Origin: Spirochaetales bacterium
Lineage (GTDB): Bacteria; Spirochaetota; Spirochaetia; Sphaerochaetales; Sphaerochaetaceae
Length of the DNA: 32,883 nt
NCBI GenBank assembly: GCA_028722305.1
Contig: JAQYHB010000049.1
Span: 1-32,883, forward strand
Direction of reading: 5' to 3'
Positions within the stretch are counted from its first letter, which is position 1. Each line of letters begins with the position of its first letter. The position numbers were made by a program, and so were the translations under genes. Below the pieces are notes generated by a model. That model did no database searches and was not told where the DNA came from. It saw only the letters and a list, made by a program, of their open reading frames with translations. Positions 14,463 to 22,537 of the stretch are shown here, in pieces.

Positions 14463-15785
14463 ATGAAGGTATTGGTGTTCGGTCTCGGGGTGCATGGCGG
14501 TGGCTATGCCGCAGCGAGATATTACCTCGCCCATGGCGACGAGGTCCGGATCACCGACCTGAAAGGTGCGGAAGCGCTGAAGGACTCCCTGGCGCCGCTC
14601 GTCGAGCGAGGAGCCACCTGCATTACCGGAGAGCACCGCAAGGAAGACTTCCTCTGGGCCGACATTGTGGTGAAGAACCCGTCGATCCCGTTGACCAATC
14701 CCTACCTTGCCTACGCGAGGAAAGTGGTCAGCGATTTCTCCGTCCTTCTCTCCTCCCCGTATATCAGGAAAACCCATTTCATCGCCATCACCGGTACCAA
14801 GGGGAAGACCACCACAGCCTACGCGACAGCCCATGTCCTGGAAACACTCGGCCATACGGTCAGGCTATGCGGCAACATGGGAATCAGCTGCTACACCGTC
14901 CTGGAGGAATGGGAACAGGGAGAACCGGTGCCTGAATACCTGGTGGCGGAGATGTCCTCCTGGCAGATCCGCGACGCCTCGTATGCGCTTGGAGGGAAAT
15001 TTCCTACCGAATCGATCGCCGTCATCACCAATTTCTATCCCGACCACCAGAACAGCTACGCGAGCTTGGACGATTACCTGAGGGACAAGCTGAAGCTGTT
15101 CGGAAGGTGGACGAAAAGCGCCATCGTCCCCGACTTCCTTGTGGAACAGATCCGCAAGCAGACCCACCTGGGGCACAGGCAGGTCTGGGGAATTGACCGG
15201 ACCACCAGGAGGTCGCGAAAGCAGATCCAGTACGAGAGCGCGTACGCGATCCTGATCGCGCTGGGATTCAAACCGAAGGCGGTCTTCCAAGGCCTTGCTT
15301 CCTTCCAAGGTGTGCCCCACCGCCATGAGATCGTAGCTATTCGTGGCAACCTGGTCATCGTCAACGATAGCGCCGCCACCATTCCAGAGGCGGTCTCCTT
15401 CACCTGCTCCCTTTTCGATACGCTTCCAATCCACCTGATCACGGGAGGGACGGACAAGAAGGTTGGGGCTGACGCCATGGAAGATGTCTTCCACCAGGTG
15501 CGGAGCGTCACGCTGTTGGACGGCAGCTTCACCAGGCTCTACCTGTTGCCGATGCTCAAACGTCTGAGGATTCCCTATCATGGCCCATACAAGACGATGC
15601 ACGCCGCCTGGCGTCATGCCAAGATGCAGGCAGACGCCTACATGGCCGCCCACCCGGGCGTCAGGAATGTGCTCCTGCTTTCTCCCGGAGCGGCTTCGTT
15701 CGAGTACTTCGTCAATGAATTCGATCGCGGAGACCAGTTCAGAAGCCTCGCGATAAGCGATAACGCAGAAACTCCGCAAGAGTGA
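14463..15785 (+). CDS. murD: UDP-N-acetylmuramoylalanine--D-glutamate ligase-like Mur ligase (MurD)
   Basis: This 440-residue ATP-dependent ligase adds D-glutamate to UDP-MurNAc-L-Ala in peptidoglycan precursor synthesis. Seen are the N-terminal Rossmann loop GLGVHGGG (7-14), the ATP loop ITGTKGKTTT (109-118), AEMSSWQI (equivalent of the MurD SSFQL region), FYPDHQNSY, NDSAATIPEA and LLSPGAASFEYF near the C-terminus. Length fits. I chose ATG 14463 over an upstream ATG at 14415 because GGGAGAA precedes it and the Rossmann fold starts at once. The last 47 bases overlap the 3' end of a convergent gene. MurD is favoured over other Mur ligases by NDSAAT and SPGAASF. Confidence 0.88.
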   Translation: MKVLVFGLGVHGGGYAAARYYLAHGDEVRITDLKGAEALKDSLAPLVERGATCITGEHRKEDFLWADIVVKNPSIPLTNPYLAYARKVVSDFSVLLSSPYIRKTHFIAITGTKGKTTTAYATAHVLETLGHTVRLCGNMGISCYTVLEEWEQGEPVPEYLVAEMSSWQIRDASYALGGKFPTESIAVITNFYPDHQNSYASLDDYLRDKLKLFGRWTKSAIVPDFLVEQIRKQTHLGHRQVWGIDRTTRRSRKQIQYESAYAILIALGFKPKAVFQGLASFQGVPHRHEIVAIRGNLVIVNDSAATIPEAVSFTCSLFDTLPIHLITGGTDKKVGADAMEDVFHQVRSVTLLDGSFTRLYLLPMLKRLRIPYHGPYKTMHAAWRHAKMQADAYMAAHPGVRNVLLLSPGAASFEYFVNEFDRGDQFRSLAISDNAETPQE

Positions 15786-16686
15786 AACAGCGATACATCA
15801 AGGGAGAAAGGGGCCAGTCCATCGTCGGCCTGCGGGAGACCACGCTTCCTCCGAACGAGGTCTTGAACATGTCAAGGCTTTTCAGGTGGGCTCCCCTTCC
15901 GTCCTTCCCGCTGACCCCGAACAGGTCGTAGCGGGGAATCTTGTTGTCGCAGGAAAAATGGATCATCGCGTCCTGCAGGGCATGGCTTGCCGTGCAGTCC
16001 CGCATCCTGGCGGAGGCTCCGAACAGGTAGACTGCCTCCTGCGGCCCGTACAGCAGGATCGTGCCCCCCACCATCTGCCGGTTTCTCCAGGCAAGGAAGA
16101 GTTTGGTTTTCGTCTGACCTGACGGACCGTGCAGCACATCCCACAGATAGTCCCGGCTGCGGGTGGAGAAACCGTCCCTTCGTCCGGTTTGCTCGTACAG
16201 GCTGAAGAAGAGGTTGAACTGGCGTTCGCTGCCGTCCCACTCCCGGACTTCCACGATCCCCTGGCTCTGCTTCAACTGCCGTTTGGCGCGATCCCGGTAT
16301 TCCCTGGATACCGCCCCATAGCCTTTTTCGAGGGGAATGACCACCGTGGCGTCGGGCTGGACCGAATCCCGCTGGACAATCGCTCCATTGGTATCCAGCT
16401 CCATGCCGAAGGGCAAATCGTACCGTATGGCAAAGGTACCTTTCGGAAGATACTTCTTCAGGGCGAGGGACAGATCCTTCAGGCTCACCGGCTGCTGGGG
16501 GCCAAAGGGGACATAGGCAAGGGTCATGCACCGGAAAAAAGTCCTGGTAAGCACCAGAAGCGTGGAATGGGAAAGATGGAAGGCAAAGACGTTCCACCCG
16601 TGCTTTTGCTTCAACGCCGCCCAGTAGGGGCTCTGCATGCAAAGGGCGGAGGACAACTCCTCCGCCCGTATTTGCGCGAGAAACAT
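15739..16686 (-). CDS. FemAB-like GNAT-fold acyl/aminoacyltransferase
   Basis: This 315-residue protein resembles FemA/FemB/FemX proteins, which add amino acids from aminoacyl-tRNA to peptidoglycan precursors, and related acetyltransferases. Visible are a YRDRAKRQLKQS helix (about residues 128-139), YLFGASARMRD, ALQDAMIHFSCD, RYDLFGVSG and FKTSFGG, the order seen in the C-terminal half of the family. The two-GNAT layout is compatible with the length. The ATG at 16686 shares one base with the metG stop (TGATG), so it is translated with metG, the gene that charges tRNA. That is suggestive but not proof of aminoacyl-tRNA use. Its 3' end overlaps murD on the other strand. Confidence 0.78.
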   Translation of the reverse strand: MFLAQIRAEELSSALCMQSPYWAALKQKHGWNVFAFHLSHSTLLVLTRTFFRCMTLAYVPFGPQQPVSLKDLSLALKKYLPKGTFAIRYDLPFGMELDTNGAIVQRDSVQPDATVVIPLEKGYGAVSREYRDRAKRQLKQSQGIVEVREWDGSERQFNLFFSLYEQTGRRDGFSTRSRDYLWDVLHGPSGQTKTKLFLAWRNRQMVGGTILLYGPQEAVYLFGASARMRDCTASHALQDAMIHFSCDNKIPRYDLFGVSGKDGRGAHLKSLDMFKTSFGGSVVSRRPTMDWPLSPLMYRCFTLAEFLRYRLSRGF

Positions 16687-18941
16687 CAGCCTACGTTGCC
16701 GTTCACGTACGTGTGCGCGTGAACTTCCTTTCCATCGGCGCTGACAATCTTCTTGCCGTCGACCATCAGGACGCCATCCTTGGTGGTCATCGGCATCGCG
16801 AAGAACGGCTCGGGCTTCACGTAGCAGTAGTCCTCGGTCGGCGCGCTGAACCCTTCGGGCTCCAGCACGGTACCGGCCGGGATGTCGTCCGGGAAAAGCA
16901 CCTCGCAGGTATCGTGCGGGTTGGGCGCGGTCGGGTCGCTGGCGGCCAGCAGCATGCCATAGCTCTTGACGCCACGGAAGTTCGCCGGTTTCAGGTTGCT
17001 GACCAGGACGATATGACGGCCCTGCAATTCCTCCGCCTTGTAGAAAGGAACGATCGAGCTGACGATGGTGCGCGGGTTCGGGCTGCCGTCGTTCAGCGTC
17101 AGGATGTAGAGCTTGTCCCCTTCGGGGTGCTTCACCACGTTGGTAATCTCGGCGACTTTCAGGATGACATGCTTCTGGAAGTTCTCTGCAATCGTCAAAT
17201 TCGGATCCAATGCGCCCATATTGTGCTTGTTCGCTCCTTCTTTCTGTTTCTTCTGCTCTTGCTTCGGAGCGGCCTCCCGGGCCTTCTCCTCGCGCTCCTT
17301 CTGGCTCCCGCTGAAGCGCTCGCGGAGCGCGGCGATACGGTCATCCTCCAAGCGCTGGAAGAGCAGCTCGACATCGCCGATGCGGATATCCCCGTCCCAG
17401 CTCCCCAGTTCCTTCCAGGTCCGCTTTTCGATTCCGAAGAATCCAAGCAGCTTGGCGCTGGTGGCCGGCATGAAAGGCTCGATCAGGACAGCCAGGTCCT
17501 CGATCAGGAAGCAGAGGGTGCGCAGCACCTTCTTGGTCGCCTCCATGTCGGTATTCTTGGTTTTCCAAGGCTCGGCATCCTGGAACATCTTGTTGCCTGC
17601 TGAGGAGAGGGCAAGGATGGCGCGAAGCGCCTCCCGCTCGTCCGCCCGCTCCATCAGGGCGTCGATCTTGCTCTCGTACTGGAGGACAAGCTTCCGGAAC
17701 TCCTCGTCCACCGGGCCGGATTCGAGATACCCCTCCGACACCTTCTTGGTAAAGGTGACGGTTCGGTTGACCAGGTTGGAAAGGTTCCCGATCAGTTCCT
17801 TGTTGACCTTCTCCTGGAAATCAGCCCAGGTGAAGGTGAAGTCGCTGGTTTCCGGACGGTTGTAATACAGGTAGAATCTCCAGACATCGGCTGGAATCCC
17901 GGTAGACTCGACATCGTTGCCGAAGATGCCGATTCCCTGGCTCTTGCTGAACTTGCCCCCCTCATAGTTGAGGTACTCGGTCGAGCTCATGTGATGGAGC
18001 ATGGTCCAGTTGTCGCCGGTCGCTAGCTGGGTCGCGGGGAAGATGACGGTATGGAAGGGAATGTTGTCCTTGCCGATGAACTGGAAGAGCTCGGTGTGTT
18101 CGGGATCGAACCACCAATCCTTCCAATTCTCCGTCGCGTACGCGCTGATCGACACGTAGCCGATGCAGGCGTCGAACCAGACATAGAAGACCTTGTCCTC
18201 GAAGCCCTCCAGGGGAACGGGGATGCCCCACTTCAGGTCGCGGGTGATGGCGCGGTCCTTCAGGCCGTCGCGGATCCAGCTCTTGGTGATCTGGATGGCG
18301 TTGTTGGCCCAGAACCCCTCGACCGAGGCCTTGTCCATCCACTTCTCCAGCATGGGGAGCGCCTTGGGCAGGTCCAGGTAGAGGTGCTTGGTCTTCTTCA
18401 GCACGGGGGTGGTGCCGCAGACGGAGCATTTCGGTTCCTTCAGCTCGGTCGGGTCAAGCAGCGTGCCGCAATGCTCGCACTGGTCTCCGCGCGCTTTCTC
18501 ATACCCGCAGTGGGGGCAGGTGCCGGTCACGAAGCGGTCGGCGAGGAAGCGTCCGCAGTGGGGGCAGTAGAGCTGCTCCTCCTCGTGGACGGTGATGTAG
18601 CCGGCGTCATAGACCTGCCTGAAGATGTGCTGGACAATTTCCGTCTGCTTGGGAGTGCTGGTACGACCAAAATAGTCGAAGCTGATGTTGAACCACTTGT
18701 AGATTTCCTTGTGGATTGCATGGTAATGGTCGCAGAGCTCGCGGGGGCTCATGTGCTCCTGCAGCGCGCGGGTCTCCGTCGCGGTGCCATACTCGTCGGT
18801 ACCACAGACATACAGGGTCTCATAGCCCTTGGAACGGCAGAAGCGTGCGAACACGTCCGCGGAAAGTACCTGCAACAGGTTCCCCAGGTGGGGAACGTTG
18901 TTCACGTACGGCAAAGCAGAGGTAATCAGTCGTTTTTTCAT
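16686..18941 (-). CDS. metG: Methionine--tRNA ligase with C-terminal tRNA-binding domain
   Basis: This 751-residue class I synthetase charges tRNA-Met. HIGH equivalent is HLGN (18-21). The connective insertion has four Cys pairs (C126/129, C142/145, C155/158, C172/175), giving the two-zinc-knuckle form. KFSKS is at 330-334. An anticodon-binding helical domain follows, then a charged Glu/Lys/Gln linker (about 545-575) and an EMAPII/Trbp111-like OB domain (from about 600; HPEGDKLYILTLNDG, NLKPANFRGVKSYGM). About 80 further residues follow the OB core. The ATG has no Shine-Dalgarno, and a good promoter -10 ends 8 bases before it, so the mRNA may be leaderless. Confidence 0.96.
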   Translation of the reverse strand: MKKRLITSALPYVNNVPHLGNLLQVLSADVFARFCRSKGYETLYVCGTDEYGTATETRALQEHMSPRELCDHYHAIHKEIYKWFNISFDYFGRTSTPKQTEIVQHIFRQVYDAGYITVHEEEQLYCPHCGRFLADRFVTGTCPHCGYEKARGDQCEHCGTLLDPTELKEPKCSVCGTTPVLKKTKHLYLDLPKALPMLEKWMDKASVEGFWANNAIQITKSWIRDGLKDRAITRDLKWGIPVPLEGFEDKVFYVWFDACIGYVSISAYATENWKDWWFDPEHTELFQFIGKDNIPFHTVIFPATQLATGDNWTMLHHMSSTEYLNYEGGKFSKSQGIGIFGNDVESTGIPADVWRFYLYYNRPETSDFTFTWADFQEKVNKELIGNLSNLVNRTVTFTKKVSEGYLESGPVDEEFRKLVLQYESKIDALMERADEREALRAILALSSAGNKMFQDAEPWKTKNTDMEATKKVLRTLCFLIEDLAVLIEPFMPATSAKLLGFFGIEKRTWKELGSWDGDIRIGDVELLFQRLEDDRIAALRERFSGSQKEREEKAREAAPKQEQKKQKEGANKHNMGALDPNLTIAENFQKHVILKVAEITNVVKHPEGDKLYILTLNDGSPNPRTIVSSIVPFYKAEELQGRHIVLVSNLKPANFRGVKSYGMLLAASDPTAPNPHDTCEVLFPDDIPAGTVLEPEGFSAPTEDYCYVKPEPFFAMPMTTKDGVLMVDGKKIVSADGKEVHAHTYVNGNVG

Positions 18942-18949
18942 AGTCCCAA

Positions 18950-18978
18950 ACTATAATCCTAATAGCCGCTCTCTGCAA
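18950..18978 (-). promoter_or_regulatory. Promoter of metG, placed for a leaderless or near-leaderless mRNA
   Basis: Minus-strand TTGCAG (18978-18973), exact 17-base spacer, TATAGT (18955-18950). Only 8 bases separate the -10 from the metG ATG at 18941. A start at the usual distance gives a leader of 0 to 2 bases. Confidence 0.6.
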
Positions 18979-19134
18979 GCGAAGGCGCTTGGACGTTTCT
19001 TTCGCCCTCCCCCGTCTGGGGAAATCGACGGACATCCCGCTTCGCGTGTACCGGAATGGCAAATCCCTCCTGCGGTTCCACCATGCTTTCCGCAATTTTC
19101 ATGGGCTTTGCGCGGTACGTTGCATTTTAGGGAG

Positions 19135-19163
19135 TTGAGCGTTCCTTTTCCCTTTGATAAAGT
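19135..19163 (+). promoter_or_regulatory. Promoter of trkA, placed for a leaderless mRNA
   Basis: TTGAGC (19135-19140), 17-base spacer, TAAAGT (19158-19163), then GGAACC and the ATG at 19170. The usual start, 7 bases after the -10, is the A of the ATG. Confidence 0.6.
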
Positions 19164-19169
19164 GGAACC

Positions 19170-20516
19170 ATGCTTGTTGTAATTCTTGGTGCCGGCCACC
19201 GTGGCCTGCACCTCGCGAAGCTCCTGATTGGAGAAAAGAAAGACATCACCTTCATCGACTCGGACCCGGAACAGTGCGACTTGGTCGCGCAGAAGCTCGA
19301 CTGCATGGCTGTCAACGGCAGCGGTACCGACCCCCAGGTGCTGGACGAGGCCGGGTGCAGGAATGCCGATATCTTCATCGCCATCACCAACAGCGACGAG
19401 GTCAACCTCGTCTCCTGCGCCCTTGTCTCCAGCAAGTTCAAGACACCCCGGACCATCGCAGTCATCCGGTCGATGAGCTACACCGGCAGCGAGATGAACG
19501 TCCCGCTCTTGGGAGTCGACATCATCGTCAACCCGTCTGAAGAGGTGTCCAAACAGGTCTATGACATCATCATGAACGGCCTCTACCAGGGAGCCATGAC
19601 CTTCCCCCACACGCCGTTCATCCTCTGCAACCTTTCCATTTCCTATGCCAGCCCGCTGAGGGACATGCCTCTTTCCAAGGTCAGGCCGCTGATCAAGACC
19701 CCCTTCGTCCTGGCCGCCATCCAGCGGGGAAGGCAGACGTTGCTCCCCTCAGGATCGACGGTGCTGCAGAAGGGCGACACGCTGGCGCTGATTACCTTCA
19801 AGGAGCAGATGACCGAGATGCTCGGCGAGTTTGACGCGTCGATCAGCTCGCCCAGGCATATCTGCCTGGTGGGGGCCGGACGGATCAGCCGCTATCTGCT
19901 CAGCAAGTTCTCCCCCTCCAGACGCAAATGGATCACCGTGGTCGACATCGACGAGGCGAAGTGCGAGCAGTTCAGCGAGATGTACCCGGAGACGCTGGTC
20001 ATCAAGGGGGATATCACCGACCAGAGCGTCTGGGACGACGAGTCTCTCGACGACTATGACTTGATGGTGGCAATCACAGACAAGGACGAGCTGAACATCA
20101 TCATCAGCGCCTATGCCAAGCGCATGGGCATCGCCCACACGATCGCGCTGGTCAAGACCAACCCCAACTACGCCATGCTTGCCCGCCACCTGGACATCGA
20201 CACCGTCATCAGCTCCACCGAGTCGACGGTCGACAGCCTGCTGCGCTATATCAGGGGCGAGAACATCACCTCCATCCACTCGATCTTTGGAGGTTCCATC
20301 GAGGTGGCGGAATACAAGCTCACCGCGACCAACAAGCTGCTCGGGCAGAAGCTGAAGGATGTCCCGCTTGCCGGCAAGGTGATCATCACGGGTGTCACCG
20401 ACAAGGACAAGAACAGCATCCTCGCTAATGGCAACTATACCTTCACGGAGGGGGACACCATTCTGGTCGCGGTCCCCCACGGCAGGGTCGATTACGCGAC
20501 GAGGCTCTTCTCATGA
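19170..20516 (+). CDS. trkA: Trk potassium uptake regulatory subunit TrkA
   Basis: This 448-residue cytoplasmic protein gates the TrkH channel according to bound nucleotide. It is a tandem duplication. The first RCK half has a Rossmann motif GAGHRG (7-12), the acidic FIDSDPE at the second strand and a TrkA-C part. The second half repeats it from about residue 230 (CLVGAGRISRYLL, VVDIDEAKC, MVAITDKDELN), with a second TrkA-C at the end. Length is right for full TrkA rather than single-domain KtrA. Its stop overlaps the trkH start (ATGA). Confidence 0.95.
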   Translation: MLVVILGAGHRGLHLAKLLIGEKKDITFIDSDPEQCDLVAQKLDCMAVNGSGTDPQVLDEAGCRNADIFIAITNSDEVNLVSCALVSSKFKTPRTIAVIRSMSYTGSEMNVPLLGVDIIVNPSEEVSKQVYDIIMNGLYQGAMTFPHTPFILCNLSISYASPLRDMPLSKVRPLIKTPFVLAAIQRGRQTLLPSGSTVLQKGDTLALITFKEQMTEMLGEFDASISSPRHICLVGAGRISRYLLSKFSPSRRKWITVVDIDEAKCEQFSEMYPETLVIKGDITDQSVWDDESLDDYDLMVAITDKDELNIIISAYAKRMGIAHTIALVKTNPNYAMLARHLDIDTVISSTESTVDSLLRYIRGENITSIHSIFGGSIEVAEYKLTATNKLLGQKLKDVPLAGKVIITGVTDKDKNSILANGNYTFTEGDTILVAVPHGRVDYATRLFS

Positions 20517-22084
20517 ACCTGAAACAGGATTTCCGCCTGCTTGCCCTGATCCAGATTTTCATCGGGCTTTTCATGGGCATCCCCGCCATCATCGCCTATT
20601 GCTGGAACGAGGAGGCGGCTCTGCGCTCTTTTCTGCTGACCATGGGCTTGGTTGCCCTGTTCGGTTTCCTGGTCCTGTTCCTCTGCCGCAACCGCAAGAA
20701 CGAGCGAATGAGCCCTGCCGATGGATTTTTGTTCGTCACCCTGACCTGGGTGCTGGCGACGGCCTTCGGCGCCCTGCCCCTCGTGCTCTCCGGGACGATG
20801 GACAGCTATTCCGCGGCATATTTCGAGATCATGAGCGGCTTCACCACCACCGGGGCGAGCGCGATGACCTCGATCGAGGACAAGGCACGCTCCATCCTTT
20901 TCTGGCGCAGCGAGACCAACTGGCTGGGAGGTATGGGAATCGTCGTCCTCTTTGTCGCCTTCCTTCCGATGCTCGGCGTCAAGGGGACGATGCTCTATGG
21001 CAGCGAGTCGGCGGGCCCGACCAAGGACAAACTGACCCCGAAGACCGGAGGCACCGCTGGCGCGCTCTGGACGATCTATCTGGGCATTTCCGCCCTGCAG
21101 GTGGTGGTGCTGATGCTGGGCAAGCTCTCCTGGTACGACGCGGTCACCATCACCTTCAGCACGATGAGCGCCGCGGGCTTCTGCGTCCGCAACAGTTCGA
21201 TCGGCTCCTTCCAGAGTCCCTTTGTCGATACCGTCTGCATTTGCTTTATGTTCCTTTCCGGCGTCAACTTCTCCCTCTATTTCAAGATGCTCAGCGGAAG
21301 GGCGAAGCAAGCGTTGCGCGATGGGGAGCTCAGGGCCTATACCCACATCGTCCTGGCATTCTCCTTCCTGATTGCCCTGAGCTTGTCCTTCAGCGGACTC
21401 TACACGAACTTCCTCACTTCCCTGCGCTACGCCTTCTTCCAGGTAGTCAGCATCCTGACCACCACGGGGTTCGCCACGGCCGACTTCACCCGTTGGCCGG
21501 TCTTCTGCCAGATGCTCCTGTTCGCCCTTTTCTTCATCGGCGGGTGCGCCGGATCGGCTGGCGGCGGCATCAAGGTGGTCCGCGTCGTCGCCCTGGTAAA
21601 CCTAGGCAGGAACACGCTCCACAAGAGGCTTCACCCCAGCGCAGTCTGCAAGAACCGAGTCGGAAGCGACGTGGTGGATACCGACGTCATGCTGGGCATC
21701 GCCGGTTTCGTCGGCCTCTATCTGACCACAGGCATCATCGGGGCGGTCGTCATCTCCCTTGCGGGCCAGGACCTGGTCACCACCTTCTCCGCGGCCTTCC
21801 TCGCCCTCGGGAACATCGGCATCGGATTCGGCAACATCGGACCGACGGGCAACTTCAGCGTCTTTCCCTCCTGGTGCCAGTGGATATTTTCTTTCCTGAT
21901 GCTTGCCGGTCGTCTCGAGCTTGTCACCGTCTACGCCCTCTTCTCCCGTTCCTTCTGGAGGGACCAGTCGGCGTGGCAGGCAAGCAGGAACGAGAAACGC
22001 AGGCTTGTCCGGGAAAAGGAGTATTACAAGCAGCACCGCCAGACACAGATGCTGGAGAAGATCGCCAACCAGGACGAAGGTTAG
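20513..22084 (+). CDS. trkH: Trk potassium uptake channel TrkH
   Basis: This 523-residue membrane protein conducts K+ across the inner membrane. Four pore-loop regions can be recognised, each with a filter glycine: SGFTTTGASAM, STMSAAGFCVRNSS, LTTTGFATADF and ALGNIGIGFGNIGP. The protein ends with a charged cytoplasmic tail (KRRLVREKEYYKQHRQ). The start overlaps trkA by 4 bases. The stop TAG overlaps the stop of the convergent small gene at 22081. Confidence 0.95.
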   Translation: MNLKQDFRLLALIQIFIGLFMGIPAIIAYCWNEEAALRSFLLTMGLVALFGFLVLFLCRNRKNERMSPADGFLFVTLTWVLATAFGALPLVLSGTMDSYSAAYFEIMSGFTTTGASAMTSIEDKARSILFWRSETNWLGGMGIVVLFVAFLPMLGVKGTMLYGSESAGPTKDKLTPKTGGTAGALWTIYLGISALQVVVLMLGKLSWYDAVTITFSTMSAAGFCVRNSSIGSFQSPFVDTVCICFMFLSGVNFSLYFKMLSGRAKQALRDGELRAYTHIVLAFSFLIALSLSFSGLYTNFLTSLRYAFFQVVSILTTTGFATADFTRWPVFCQMLLFALFFIGGCAGSAGGGIKVVRVVALVNLGRNTLHKRLHPSAVCKNRVGSDVVDTDVMLGIAGFVGLYLTTGIIGAVVISLAGQDLVTTFSAAFLALGNIGIGFGNIGPTGNFSVFPSWCQWIFSFLMLAGRLELVTVYALFSRSFWRDQSAWQASRNEKRRLVREKEYYKQHRQTQMLEKIANQDEG

Positions 22085-22482
22085 GAACCGAAGGAAAGGC
22101 TGACGAGCAGGTTGTCCCTCATGCAGAGGGTGAGGTAGGTGCCGTCCGGCAGGCGCACCGGAACCAAGGTATAGGCTCCGCTCGGAATGGGTTTCCCGTA
22201 CAACGCCCCCATTGCCGGCAGCATGGCTGTCAGACGGTCTTGATAGACACGGGGAAAGGCGTTTCTCACCTCAGGGTCGACATAGGCTTCCAGCCAGTCC
22301 AACGTGTATGCATGCTCCAGCATGGCCCGCACCTGGGGCTCCGGCTCGGTGATGGCGCCAAGGGTCGCATCAGTGGCGGCGACAATCTCGCCCCGCTCGA
22401 TGGCAAGGCGCTGCTCGGTCTCCTTGGCGGAGAGAGGAATGGCGGAAAGAAGAGCCAGCAACAAAAGGTGGAAGTGCCGCAT
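22081..22482 (-). CDS. Small secreted protein of unknown function
   Basis: This 133-residue frame has a clear signal peptide (MRHFHLLLLALLSAIPLSA, cleavage near residue 19-20) and an unrecognised mature domain of about 114 residues with helical parts (VRAMLEHAYTLDWLEAYV) and a strand-rich end (YTLVPVRLPDGTYLTLCM). No lipobox. ATG 22482 is preferred over a frame start 18 bases upstream because the signal peptide then begins correctly. There is no Shine-Dalgarno; TACGAT lies 6 bases before the ATG. It converges on trkH with a 4-base stop overlap and diverges from the HD gene. Probably periplasmic or exported. Confidence 0.75.
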   Translation of the reverse strand: MRHFHLLLLALLSAIPLSAKETEQRLAIERGEIVAATDATLGAITEPEPQVRAMLEHAYTLDWLEAYVDPEVRNAFPRVYQDRLTAMLPAMGALYGKPIPSGAYTLVPVRLPDGTYLTLCMRDNLLVSLSFGS

Positions 22483-22537
22483 GGCCCCATCGTACCCCAA
22501 TCTTTCCTTTCAGTACAGTTCCGTTTACCATGGAGCC
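22483..22537. promoter_or_regulatory. Back-to-back promoters in a 55-base divergent gap
   Basis: Minus-strand TACGAT (22494-22489) and plus-strand TACCAT (22526-22531) each lie exactly 6 bases from the ATG they face, with matching GGGGCC and GGAGCC between. Any -35 boxes must overlap in the middle (TGTACT and TTTCCT at 17-base spacing, both weak). No Shine-Dalgarno is present on either side. Confidence 0.4.
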
